In this document: positions 46,801 to 57,373 of the stretch, one piece after another | How the letters are laid out: the number at the start of each line of letters is the position of its first letter | Numbering within the stretch: position 1 is the first letter of the stretch | Source: Ctena decussata | Taxonomy: Eukaryota > Mollusca > Bivalvia > Lucinida > Lucinidae | Length of the DNA: 64,000 nt | Direction of reading: 5' to 3' | Assembly (NCBI GenBank): GCA_963989385.1 | Contig: OZ022502.1 | Location: 47,423,454 to 47,487,453, forward strand | Translations under genes and position numbers: made by a program | Notes under the pieces: model-generated | What the model saw: only the letters and a program-made list of their open reading frames with translations | The model's database searches: none | Told to the model about the DNA's origin: nothing

Positions 46801-47247
46801 ATATTGAAGGAGCGCAATATGCAAGAGTTACAAACGCAGGGCTGTCTTTACCTAGATAAGATAATACATAGATGTTTTGCGAAAAAAACTGCATGCAAGG
46901 TGGTTAACTAAATCAAGATTAAAATCTTTGCTCACCCTTTCGATTGCACGACGGTGGGTTGGGCCACGGCGCCAAACTAAAGTAAAATAGAAAAATTCTC
47001 AGGAACGATCATTATTCAATTCTAAATCCAACCCATGTCACCATGTGGGAAAAAAGACAACACTAAAACAGTCACCACCACAGACATCATCGGTGGCAGC
47101 CATGCGAACAGCAATTTTCCATGTAGGTGGTAACTGGGCTGGCCGATAGATCACTAATATGTCAGTAACAGACAAAACAACAAACAACATGAAAAACAAC
47201 CAAGAAGACCCATGACAGGAGTGCCGCCTTGGTACGGCCAGTAAAGA
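46801..47247. other. non-coding
   Basis: No gene recognised. 47220-47245 carries a relic of the gccgccttgg repeat (see 11671). The 76-codon minus frame at 47038-47268 is not protein-like. Confidence 0.4.
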
Positions 47248-47969
47248 AAGGACCTCTGACAGTATCAATGCAAATTTGCCTATTTTTTCGAAAAATTATT
47301 GCACCTTCCTCAGGCAGCAAAAGTTGAAATATTTGGCATTAATATGTAGACTTGTGTACTGTAAAGACATTTTAAGAGTGATTTTGAAAAATTAGCATGC
47401 CTCATGACTAACTTAAACTGATTTTATCAAGAGGGGTAAGTGATTTTTTCAGTCTCTGAAAATAAGTCCTTTTTTTTGGTTTTCTAATATATCGAAATTT
47501 TAATTGATAACTATGCTTAAACTGACATACACACTACTATTACTGATATTAAGCAATATCTTTTCAATAATAAGGACCTTAGCCTATTTATAGATATAAA
47601 GGGTGTAAGTACCCCACCCACTTTTTCAGTTTTTCAGCTGTAGACTATCTTTTCCCCCCGTGCCTCAGCAAGCCACTCACATATAATGTGTATTATGATA
47701 GTACACACATACATGCGAAGTGGCTAGCTGAGGCACGGGGGGAAAAGTATCTTTAAAAAACTTTTCCTGTTTCCATTATGTTTAATGATAGAATTTGGCT
47801 TTTTCCACCAAAAATTGAAGTCTATGTGCTAAAAAATCAGAAATTAAATTCATAGCCAGTTAAGGGAAGTTGAGAACAACAAATTTCAAGAGAAATTCTT
47901 GGGTATATCAAAAATTTAATTTTGACTGATTTTATAGGCAAATTAACATTACAACCGTCAGAGGTCCTT
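47248..47969 (+). mobile_element. 722-bp GGACCTCTGAC-ended hairpin element
   Basis: AAGGACCTCTGACAGT at the left and cgtcagaggtcctt at the right are inverted ends, continued by caaatttgcctat / ataggcaaattaacatt. A central palindrome (about 47655-47742) has arms ccccccgtgcctcagc / gctgaggcacgggggg. Homologues are the nested copies at 9540-11012 and 10158-10886. Non-coding. Confidence 0.85.
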
Positions 47970-47989
47970 ACTGGGTGGGGGGTGGGGGG

Positions 47990-48294
47990 GGGGGGCTTTA
48001 ACCGGTTTGCGGTCGACCAACCTTTGCTTCAGCTTTAGTTCATCAGACACTTAGTTGTTCGGTTTACGTGGAAGATTCCTGGCTTATAAGTGTAATATCT
48101 CAGAAACACAGAAATCAATATTAAACTGAGATAAAACAAACATGCGGAGTCACAGAAATAGCCACAGTAAAATACGGAGCAGAAGAAACCTACCAATAAA
48201 CCAACCCGAGCCAAGATGTCCCAGTATGGTTGTCAGGTGCCAACCGAACCAAGGGCGAGGGGGGGGGTGTCGACCGCAAACCGGTTAAGCCCCC
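47990..48294. mobile_element. 305-bp TIR element (AACCGGTTTGCGGTCGAC ends)
   Basis: Left GGGGCTTTAACCGGTTTGCG-GTCGAC and right GTCGACCGCAAACCGGTTAA-GCCCC form ~25-bp inverted repeats with one indel. It lies 20 bp from the previous element, next to a G-run. Non-coding. Confidence 0.78.
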
Positions 48295-49268
48295 AGTAAT
48301 TTCATTGCTTGCCTTCCCTAGGCGGCATTTCCGTCTTGGTTCTTAAACAAATTGTTTGTGATTATACGACTGTCCCTGACATAAAAGATAGAAAATAGGT
48401 AAAAATATACTGAACAAAGAAAGACACGTTACATATTCTTTCAACGCATGTTTTCTTTGAACTGAAATATGATTTTGCCAATTTTATTTATCTCTAACTG
48501 ACAAAAGGTATTCAAAGCTCAGTAAATTAATATCACAACAAAAACTGCGAGACTTATGTCTCCAGATCAGTTTGATTCATTGGGGGTCAGTATTTGAAAG
48601 TGCAATTTTGAGTTGCATTTTGTAGAGCCGTATTTTACTCAAGTTGTCAGCCCATGCAGCCAAGAAATTTCTGAGACGTTTATCAATTAGTAGTTGCTAA
48701 GAAAAACGGCCCTATCGCCAGTTCCAAAGGGTTGATCAGTGAAGCACAAGGCTTGAAATATCGCTTTTAAGGACACTTGTCTCTGACTTTCATGCTATGC
48801 ACTGAAAGTCCCATAGACAATGCAAGGCGACGCACCACAGTCACTTTGCCAGTTTAATCAAAGTTTTTCATCATGAACCATTGTCTGGAGCAGCTAGAAT
48901 AAAATTCCTGAATTAAACTTGAAAAATTTATCGAACGTACTTGTTAATCGGAGTAAATGCCTCACTATACTTTAAATGCAAGGTAGACAATTTTAAAGAC
49001 ACAAAAATGTTAACATCTTACTTCTTTAAACTGTTGGCTAAATGTCATAAGATTCTTAGTGTATCTAATAGGCGGTTACAAGGCAAATCCAAAAGTTACA
49101 AAAAATCATCGCTTGCGCATTAAGCGTTTCACTTTGTCTGACGCGGTTTCAGTCAAAGTGAAATATTTCTGTAACAACTGATGCAAATCGAAAACAGATT
49201 AGTTCATAAGGTTGTCTGATGTCTGGCATGTAAGATGAACTATTACGAAATGTGGACTTGATAATTCT
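48295..49268. other. non-coding
   Basis: 48295-48345 holds a relic of the aggcggcatttccgtcttgg repeat. The rest shows no gene or recognised repeat. Confidence 0.4.
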
Positions 49269-49497
49269 GTAAATGAAAGTGGTCAAAGTACCCAAATCAT
49301 AAGTCCGAACCTAAAAGTTATATAAACATTGACAGTTCCGGAATATTCAAGGTACACAGAAATTGATCCCAAAACAGAGCTGTGATCAGGTGCACGCGAG
49401 TAGTAGGCATCCATCACCTGCCTATTATAATATATCTGCAATATCTATGTAACAGTGGAAAAAGTCAGTGAAAATAAAAGTTCGCCGTTTTAAATCC
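49269..49497 (-). repeat. retroelement 3' region
   Basis: Lies directly downstream (minus strand) of the RT tail at 49498-49812. 49269-49420 is homologous to 52615-52765 (shared aaatcataagtccgaac, gatcaggtgcncgcg.gtagt). Confidence 0.6.
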
Positions 49498-49812
49498 TAA
49501 CTAAGCTTCGGCTGAGGCCATCAAATCAGAAATTAGTTTAGAAATGGCTACATTGTAGGGATCAACGAGGTCATGATGTCCCCCGTAAAACTTTTTAATA
49601 GTCGACACAAGCTTTACTTTATGATAACCCTGAGTCAACATTTTACGGGTGAGTAGCTTCCCTCTTTCAAGAAAATCTTGATATTTGAAACAGGCTCTAG
49701 CATAGCGGATAGTTGAGAGACATAAACTCCGTTTGCAGGTGCCGAAGGGATATTATTACTCAAAAATTGAAAGTAAAATATGGGAAGTCGTCCCTCTTGT
49801 CATGAAGCCTGT
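49498..49812 (-). pseudogene. retroelement reverse transcriptase C-terminal tail
   Basis: The minus strand encodes KRDDF, then NNIPSAPANGVYVSQL and, after a one-base deletion, IRYARACFKYQDFLERGKLL, IKKFYG and DPYNVAISKLISDL. This is the conserved tail that follows the polymerase domain in a family of RT proteins common in bivalve genomes (KRDDFNF...GVYISQLIRYARAC...KKFYGRH). A shift in the SQL/IRY region breaks the frame. 62880-63200 is a second copy. The catalytic domain is missing. Confidence 0.78.
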
Positions 49813-49971
49813 AAGATATTTTCTCAGACACGGTTCTGAAAGTTTGCTTATCTACACCAATAATATTGAAACTTATGGAAACATTTTTTCACGAACATTG
49901 AAAGAATTACTTACCCTAGGACATTTAAGCTTAAGCTTCACTGGATTGTATCTGCCTTTTTATCAACCTCT

Positions 49972-50680
49972 CGTGAAGTAGTAATGATAAATACATAGAT
50001 ATTAATTATGATTGTGAAGTGGCAAATTAATTTTTATGACGCAATAAATGACATCTCTCGAGCATCATGAAATTTTCAAGTCTATGTGAGCAAGAAGAAA
50101 ATAAAACCTTATCATTTAATGCAGTTTATCGAAATGCCATGTTCACCCAGATGGAGGTAACGAAATGATAGATAATTAAAACTTTATCAGTGATTGTACT
50201 CAACAAATAACCGGAAAAGTTTAAGAATTAAGAACCTGACGGAAAATTAAATGAAACTAATCATTCTGTAAGAACAAAACTTACATTAAACTTTATCAAG
50301 TGAAATTTACTTCTACATGTCAGTTGATTATTGGTCCTTGTAAACACAAACTGGACTCAAAATCATAATGCCGAAATGATAAGAAACTATTGTTTTCCAT
50401 TGAATTACCTACAACTCTAAAATAAAACAAATTTGTCTCCGTTTGTTGGTTTTCTGTCATGGCCTCAAATTTCTGATAGTTTTCTTTGATATCAACTACA
50501 AGCGATCAGAAGTATAATTTAGCTTTCAGAGTGATGAGACGATATTGAACATTTATCTGTAACTACTCATAATATGCTGTGATCATGCTGAACATAGTAA
50601 TTGCTGATACTTATCTTAGTAATTTTCCTATTGCGAAATAAATACTGTTCTTAGAATAACTTTTTTGATTTCTGTGATGA
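49972..50680 (+). repeat. segment homologous to 45465-45965
   Basis: See the partner entry. The copy here follows an RT relic and has about 200 bp extra between the shared blocks. Confidence 0.65.
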
Positions 50681-50998
50681 ACCCTTCATTCTTCAATTAG
50701 GATATGTAAGTTGCCGCTCTCAGGAAGTGTTTAATAATTCCGTTGCCAGGGCGGCAAACATTTATATATCCTGATTAGAATGCTGCTTGGGAACAATCTG
50801 AAGAGAAGACTGATGTTGACAGTTTTTATTTCATTTTATTTTTTTATTTATTTTTTTTTTTTTTTGTATATTTTTTTCGTGCATTTCTCACAGCAGCCAC
50901 ATATAGATGCTAATACATAGTTGAATCAATATTGATTCACAATTTTTTCAAATCTGCGTGCGCACTGGGATGACCAAGAGCTAAAAATAATTGATAAT
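50681..50998. other. non-coding with T-rich tract
   Basis: A T-rich stretch at about 50822-50878 is followed by a palindrome, ttgaatcaatattgattca (50922-50940). No gene. Confidence 0.5.
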
Positions 50999-51236
50999 TG
51001 AGCCGCGGCGCGAGAAAACAAACAAAGTGGTTGTGCGCCCCGCGCAGACTCAGATAAGCCTGGGCATCTACCCAGTCTGATCAGAGTCTTCACGTTCCGT
51101 TTGGAGGTAGCTGAGTCCCTTAGATACCTTTTAAGCGCTTAGCGAAGAGTCTGATCAGACTGGGCGGATGCCCAGGCTGATCTAAGTCTGCGCTAGGCGC
51201 ACAACCACTTTGTTGGTTTTCTCGTGCCGCGGCTCA
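50999..51236. mobile_element. TGAGCC palindromic element, copy 7
   Basis: A complete 238-bp copy with TGAGCCGCGGCGCGAGAAAA and complementary ctcgtgccgcggctca; the most symmetrical termini of the set. AT-rich flanks gataat / attaac. Confidence 0.88.
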
Positions 51237-52226
51237 ATTAACGTTCTTACATTTGCCGTCTATATTGTTAGAACAACAGGCGTATAATACATCAACATAC
51301 ATATCGAATCTTGAAAATTGCCACGAAGATTTCAAGGTACATAAATATTACCGGTTAGTAATGTAGAGACTTGAAAAATGTAATGTCTAGAAGCAGAACT
51401 GGCAGAAATGATTCCATTAAAGGGTAAGTCATTAAGTCACAGAAGTCATCGTTTGATTTGTGTATTTGTTCTAAAGTTTGTAGCTCTAGCTTTCAAGCTT
51501 AAATGAGGTGAGTTTAAGCAGCAATCAGACTCGACTATAAAATGGTCACTTCCTCCATGAATAGATATGCCGGGGCGTCTTACTAATATGGAATAATAGC
51601 AGGGCGAGGGCCTAGTGTATTTGGAGTAGGTGCGGCTAGGGGTTGTTCGGGGCTTTTCCCATCCCCTGTCATACCTTTTTTTATCCTCCCTGTCTCTGGG
51701 AGACGGCTAGGTATAGACTGAAATTTTGCCTTAAAAAGCAGTAAAATCTAAAACAACCAACCACAATCCATACAAAGATGACTGTGTTAGAAATAACTGC
51801 TCATAGAGCTGATTGGCTGCAGTAAGCGGGAATATTTATCACATTACGAACCCAAACGATATTTCGCGAAAAGCAGAGCAACAGATAGTCTTGCATGCTT
51901 AGTGATTAACCCAGTCACGGTTGATAACTTTGCTGCACTCTTTAATTGCACACCGGAGGATCGGGCGTCAGACTATGATGGCCCCGACCTAAAGCTATAT
52001 ATTTTAGTTGGTTGGGACCGGAGCCTTTTTGTCTGTTGCTTGGTCCACCGGGGCTTAACTGGTGACCTTCATTTGCTTCAGATTTCCAGTGGGGTTGTTT
52101 GGCAGGCCAGGGATGTCCACCTGTCAGACGGCCCGTTGTATCTGTTGAGTCCTCGTCTTTGCTTCTCCATGGTGTTGAAATTTGATTTATGTGTTCACCG
52201 TGATGATTCATTGACAAGTTAGAGGG
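51237..52226. other. non-coding with a dispersed-repeat segment
   Basis: 51569-51725 (gccggggcgtcttactaat ... tctctgggagacggc) is the reverse complement type of repeats at 56012-56470. 51902-52222 is open on both strands (91-106 codons), but neither product resembles a protein and it adjoins a dispersed repeat. Confidence 0.45.
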
Positions 52227-52596
52227 TTATCATGCGAACCGAACAACCAACTAAATGTTTTGTACCACTTCAGAAACTGAGGGTGAGGTTGGGCCTGTAA
52301 AATCGATTTAAGCCCCCCCCCCCCTCCCCAGTAATTCATTACTGACCGTTCCAAGGCGGTAGCTCTGTTGTGGTTCTCTGTTGCCTGTTTTTGGTGTCAG
52401 AGTTTCTTTGATGTTTTACCTTATGTATGTATTATTTTTGGTTCGGTTTGGGTTGCTGAGTGGCCACCTTTTGGGAACAAGCTGCTCACTCGGTTGGCCA
52501 TATGTTCTCTGTATCTTGATTATTTGTAATCTTAGTTGTTTCCAACTATGGTTTGAGGGCTGGATTTGGATTTTGATTGTTTCAGTTCCTGGTCTT
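52227..52596 (+). repeat. dispersed repeat, nearly identical to 11671-12034
   Basis: Near-identical to the first copy, with an expanded C-run (52312-52324). It ends at cagttcctggtcttt and is followed within 20 bp by a retroelement 3' relic. Confidence 0.8.
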
Positions 52597-52614
52597 TACT
52601 TTGTACTTATTTTT

Positions 52615-52765
52615 CTAAATGAAATTGGTCAAAATAGTACTCAAATCATAAGTCCGAACTCGTAAATCATTTAAACATAGACCATTTCGGAATATTAGAT
52701 ACACAGACATGGACTTAACACAATGAAGTGATCAGGTGCCCGCGGGTAGTAAGCATCATCTCAGT
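52615..52765 (-). repeat. retroelement 3' region, second copy
   Basis: Homologous to 49269-49420; no RT coding sequence remains next to it. Confidence 0.55.
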
Positions 52766-53478
52766 TCACTATTACAAAACATGTTTAAACCATATTCTAT
52801 CAGTACGCTGTAGAAAGATGTTTTTGATAACATTTCCTGCATTTCGATAAACAGTCAAGTATTAAATACACATTCAGTTTATTCAATGTGCCCATTGGAC
52901 ACGCGACGTTGATTTAATCATTACTAATCGTCGTCCAACGTCGCATGACCACTGTTTAAACTAGCATATATATTATTCTGAATATATGCATTACAAGCAT
53001 TCAGGATTTATGTACGTTTAAAACATTCTGCAATGACCAAAAAGAGTCCAAAGCGTCGGAATGCATGATTTGCGGAATATTTGTTGAAATACAAATTAAC
53101 TGAAGGTATTTGATACAAATATGTTAAGGCCCACCATTCTCTAGAGACACAACGAATTTCGTGATTCCACTGTTCCGATCCCAAGGTCTGAACATTCAGA
53201 TGTCTCCCATGCGTATTAAATTCGAGATCATTATTGCGTCACGACCGGCCTTCCTATTTTTTGAATGGGCGTATCCAAGTCTTGATAATGATCTGAAACT
53301 AAATGCACCTTCAGCAAAATCGAACAATGATTGATATTACAAAAATATTATCCAAATGACAAGATCTAATATAAAGTACAGACACGCCGCCTTGAAACAG
53401 ACACAATCAACTTTCCCGTGCATCGTAGCTGATTACATTAGGTACAAACTAGAAAATTGTGTCTGTAAGACACTAATG
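52766..53478. other. non-coding
   Basis: No gene recognised. A small inverted repeat gcgacgttg / ccaacgtcgc lies at about 52900-52945. Confidence 0.4.
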
Positions 53479-54742
53479 ATGCCCCCGTGCAGCCCCTGTC
53501 ACCGTACATGTGTACATCCCTAATGCACATTTTGAGCACAAACTCTGTATGCCAAGAAGCCAAGGAAAACATTACACAAAGTTCATACCCTATAGTGCAA
53601 AAATGCCGTCCCAAAAAAAAAAGTTTAAAAGGCCCCAATTCCATTAAAATTGAATATTTCTCCATTGAAAACCCACATGCACGTCTTCATTATGTCCGCA
53701 ACAAGTATACCTTGTCTGAAAAGCAGCAACTTAAAACTGGGAGGTGCTGCTCATACAAAGTACTTAACCTTCAATGCAGACTTATGCCTAAAATGACTAA
53801 GTTCAAAAGGCTGTAATTCTGTAAAAATTAATGTTAGCTCCAACATAAACTCACATGCATATTTTCATTATGTCCACAATATGTATGCACAGTTTGACAA
53901 AGATCCCTTGACAATTGTAGAAGTTGATTACACAAACGCCATACCCTACAATGCAACAATTTGTCTAAAATGACTAAGTTCAAAAGGCCATAATTCTATA
54001 AAAATTAACCTTAGCTCCAACAAAAACCCACATGCACATCTTCAATATGTCTGCAGCATGTATGCGAAGTTTGAAAAGATCCCTTGAAAACTGTGGGAGG
54101 AGTTGATTACACAAACTCCGTACCCTATAATGCAAAAATTGCCTAAAATGACTAAGTTCATAAGGCGTCAATTCTGTCAAAATTAAATTCAGCTCCAACA
54201 AAAATCTACATGCACATTTTCAATATGTCTGCAATATGTATGCACCGTTTGAAAAAGATCCTTCGAAAATTGTGGGAGGAGTTGATTACACAAACTCTGT
54301 AGCCTACAATGCAAAAATATGCCTAAAATGACTAAGTTCAAAAGGCCGTAATTCTGTCAAAATGGATTCTAGCACCAACGAAAACCCACATGCACATCTA
54401 CAATATGTCCACAGCATGTATACAAGATTTGGAAAAGATCCATTGAAAACTGTGGGAGGAGTTGATTACACAAACTCCATACCCTACAATGCAAAAATTT
54501 GCCTAAAATGACCAAGTTCAAAAGGCCTGACTTTTGTCAAAATTATCTTTAGCCACATCAAAAATCCACATGCTTATCTTCAATATGGCCACAATATGGC
54601 TGCAAAGTTTGGAAAAGATCAATTGAAAACTGTGGGAGAAGTTGATTACACTACTCTGTACCCTAAAGTGTGACGAACGGACGGACAGATAGACAGACAG
54701 GAGCAACTCTTAATGCCCCCCTGACTATCGTCACGGGGGCAT
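53479..54742 (+). mobile_element. Helentron/pearl-like element with ~179-bp monomers
   Basis: ATGCCCCCGTG (53479-53489) and CACGGGGGCAT (54732-54742) are inverted subterminal repeats. The right end forms a hairpin with atgcccccctga just before it. Core units are marked by aaatgactaagttcaaaagg near 53793, 53970, 54149, 54328 and 54508, spaced ~179 bp. A short ACGG-type run (gaacggacggacagatagac) lies at 54675-54700. Frames on either strand are by-products of the repeat. Confidence 0.78.
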
Positions 54743-55930
54743 AAAAAAGATAGAAAAAAGTTAGAAAAAGTCACAAAAGTCTGTGCATTATGAAGTTGTT
54801 AACTATTTAAGCTCATTTCCAAGTTAAGATGTCTATATCTCGTTGAGATCCTGATTGAAAGCATGTAACCAGGTCTCCTTGTGCATAATTAATTTAGTTG
54901 TTCTTGTATGTATTGGTTTTGATAGTAAAACGTATTTAATACAGCAACAAAACTATTTACGATCACGCTATTTAATATGAATGCATCACAGCCAGTAAAT
55001 AAACTATTTTGATAGTCTCGGGCAATAATGATCATGAAAATTGACACTGAAAGGAGATTGCTTATTTCTCAAATTCAGTAATAATAGAAAGTTTTATGCT
55101 TTCCTGTCACGTCAGGTCAGAATAAGTAAGACACTAATTTGTTTATAATATCATTAGCAACTAGTTGACTTCCAATGATGAACGTAAATTCCATGACAAT
55201 AAATATATGGACTAAAGGTAAACAGCAGTATACACACTGGCAGGTTTATGGGTAAAACGTTGGGCATAATTGTACACGGCACTGATAAAGTTTTTAAAGA
55301 CAATACAAGTTATGGAGGTAATCCAGCTTGCATATAACTTCGAAATGACGTCATTTCGACCTTAATATGATACTTTTTGTGGACATGTCACATAACTGTT
55401 TAGATATATATTGTATCTTCATGCTGACATATGTTGTATAAATTGAGAAAAATAAAGGATTTTTTAATGTATTTTATTGTAATGTAAAACCTCAAAATAG
55501 CAGGCGTTCAGTCACTTTCAATTTGTTTTCTGGTGTATTAACTTTCTTTTAATATCGAATTATTAATATAAAACACAAATGTTTTAGTCAACATGTTAAT
55601 TGTACAGTATTGTAGTATCTGTTTTAATATAGTAAACTCAATATTGTGAGGTTGAAAGTTTCACTAACTGAAAATGGAACTGATAAATACTTTTGAGTCT
55701 TGTTCGGTTGTCATCTTATAAGGCATTTCTTCTTGAATATCGGTATCCAAGATCACAAAATGCAAAACCGGAAGCAAATATCTAGTATCATACCACAAGC
55801 TATACAGCTTAACCTTTCGAATCTTTAATCCTCCCTATCACCGGCTCAAGCTGTACTCAATTTTCAAACTGTCAATCATGGAACAAAAGATTCCTAAGAA
55901 AACAGAACTCTGACCACTATATTGACGTAT
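54743..55930. other. non-coding
   Basis: No gene recognised. A small palindrome, gaaatgacgtcatttc, is at about 55340-55356. Confidence 0.45.
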
Positions 55931-56475
55931 TATGAGACCTTATGAAGCCACCCCAATGTATCTAGTTGCAGTGGGGTCAAATAAAAATCTCTATTCGGAA
56001 CATGCGGAAACAAAAGGCTTGGTTGGTTGTTTTGGGTTAAGCGGTCCTTTGAGACAGTATTTCATACTATATCGGGCCGTCTCCAAAAGAGGAGGAAAAA
56101 AAAAAGAGAAATTATAGAACGGAGAAAAAAATGTCCGAACAACGCCCATTCACACCTTTTGCAAGCACTGTAGGCCCTTGCCCTACTTTCAACCAAATAA
56201 GTAGGACGCCCCGGCACTGGCAGTTATAACCAGGAACATCGCCCGACCACAATCCCCGAAACAAAAGGCACATACTAGAATGAAAATCGGTGTCCCTTTG
56301 AGATTCTTCGTAGAACTGGCTCATTTGAGCTGGTTGGCTTGAGTTATTCGGCTCTTTGAGACAGTATTTCGTCAGTCTACATCGGGCCGTCTCCAAAAGA
56401 AAGGGAGAAAGGTAAGGTATGATAGGCCTTTCTCCTACTATCATCCAATTAAGCAGGATGCCCCGGTACTGAAAA
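55931..56475 (+). repeat. two copies of a dispersed repeat (tttgagacagtatttc)
   Basis: The blocks tttgagacagtatttc, tcgggccgtctccaaaag and aggangccccgg occur at 56048-56215 and again at 56355-56468. The inverse form is at 51569-51725. Open frames here (61 and 110 codons) are not protein-like. Confidence 0.6.
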
Positions 56476-57370
56476 AATTTACCGCCGGCTCATTTGAAAG
56501 GAATGGTTGAAACCGTGCGGCCACCTATGTTGGCGGGAATATTTTCTCGAATATTGAACGCAGTTATGCGTTCCATCAAAGGTCCCGCTTCATTAAAGTT
56601 TCAATTAGGATGTGCGGCAATAACCAATCGACAAATGTCATTTTTGTGATAAAACTGATCAAACAAATTTGAGGTGTTTGCTAAGGGCAGCGTTTTAATC
56701 ATAGAAGTAGAAACAGCTTCAGTTGATGTATTTGTAACATTATCTCATGCCAAACCATCATGTTGATAGGGTCTTTAGCTTTGAAGAATGATAACAATTG
56801 GTGTTTTCTTCTTTGAATTTCCATCCATCGAGCTCCAAGAATGCTGCAAGTACGTCATTTTGAACGTCCTGTATTCCTTACATAAACAACCTTTGTGAAC
56901 AACTTTTTCAGGCAATAATATCAATACATATACATGCATGACATTTGACAGATGCTGTCAAACTTGTCGATCCTGCAATAGCGTGTGAATACTTTTAGTA
57001 GGTAAATGCCTTGCATGCATAGCTACAGACAAAAAATTAAAATCTTAAAGCGTTCCTTCAAGAGCAGAGTACATAGTCAGAGGAAGGAACATGGGCCATA
57101 CTTCGAAGTTGCGGCTATTCATGCCTCATCAGTGACCCTTACAATATCTAGAGACCAAGGACAGAGAAAAATTAACTGTGATTTTTTTTTGATAAGAGAG
57201 TCGATTCAAAGACTGATTAGTACCGCAAAGTGTTCAAATGCTAAAAAAGCGATGACCTGGAATAACAGAATAAACCAATCAAAAATTATTGAAATAAGGC
57301 TGACACCAAAGACAGTCATTTTATCTACAACATTCATTATGAACTGTCCCAAGAAATTGTGAAACAGTAC
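56476..57370. other. non-coding; repeat relic shared with 4775-5005
   Basis: 57055-57290 matches 4775-5005 (tccttcaagagcagag, ggaacatgggccanact, tcagtgaccct, gtcgattcaaagactgatta). A 118-codon frame (57006-57362) spans it, but the homologous stretch at 4.8 kb carries stops, so it is probably non-coding. The CAA target duplication is at 57371-57373. Confidence 0.45.
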
Positions 57371-57373
57371 CAA

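Noticed and set aside
51902..52222. 106-codon and 91-codon frames on opposite strands
   Set aside because: Both strands are open because stops are scarce in a GC-richer repeat; neither product resembles a protein.
57006..57362. 118-codon plus-strand frame as a gene
   Set aside because: Its homologous stretch at 4.8 kb has stops in the same frame and no protein family is recognised.
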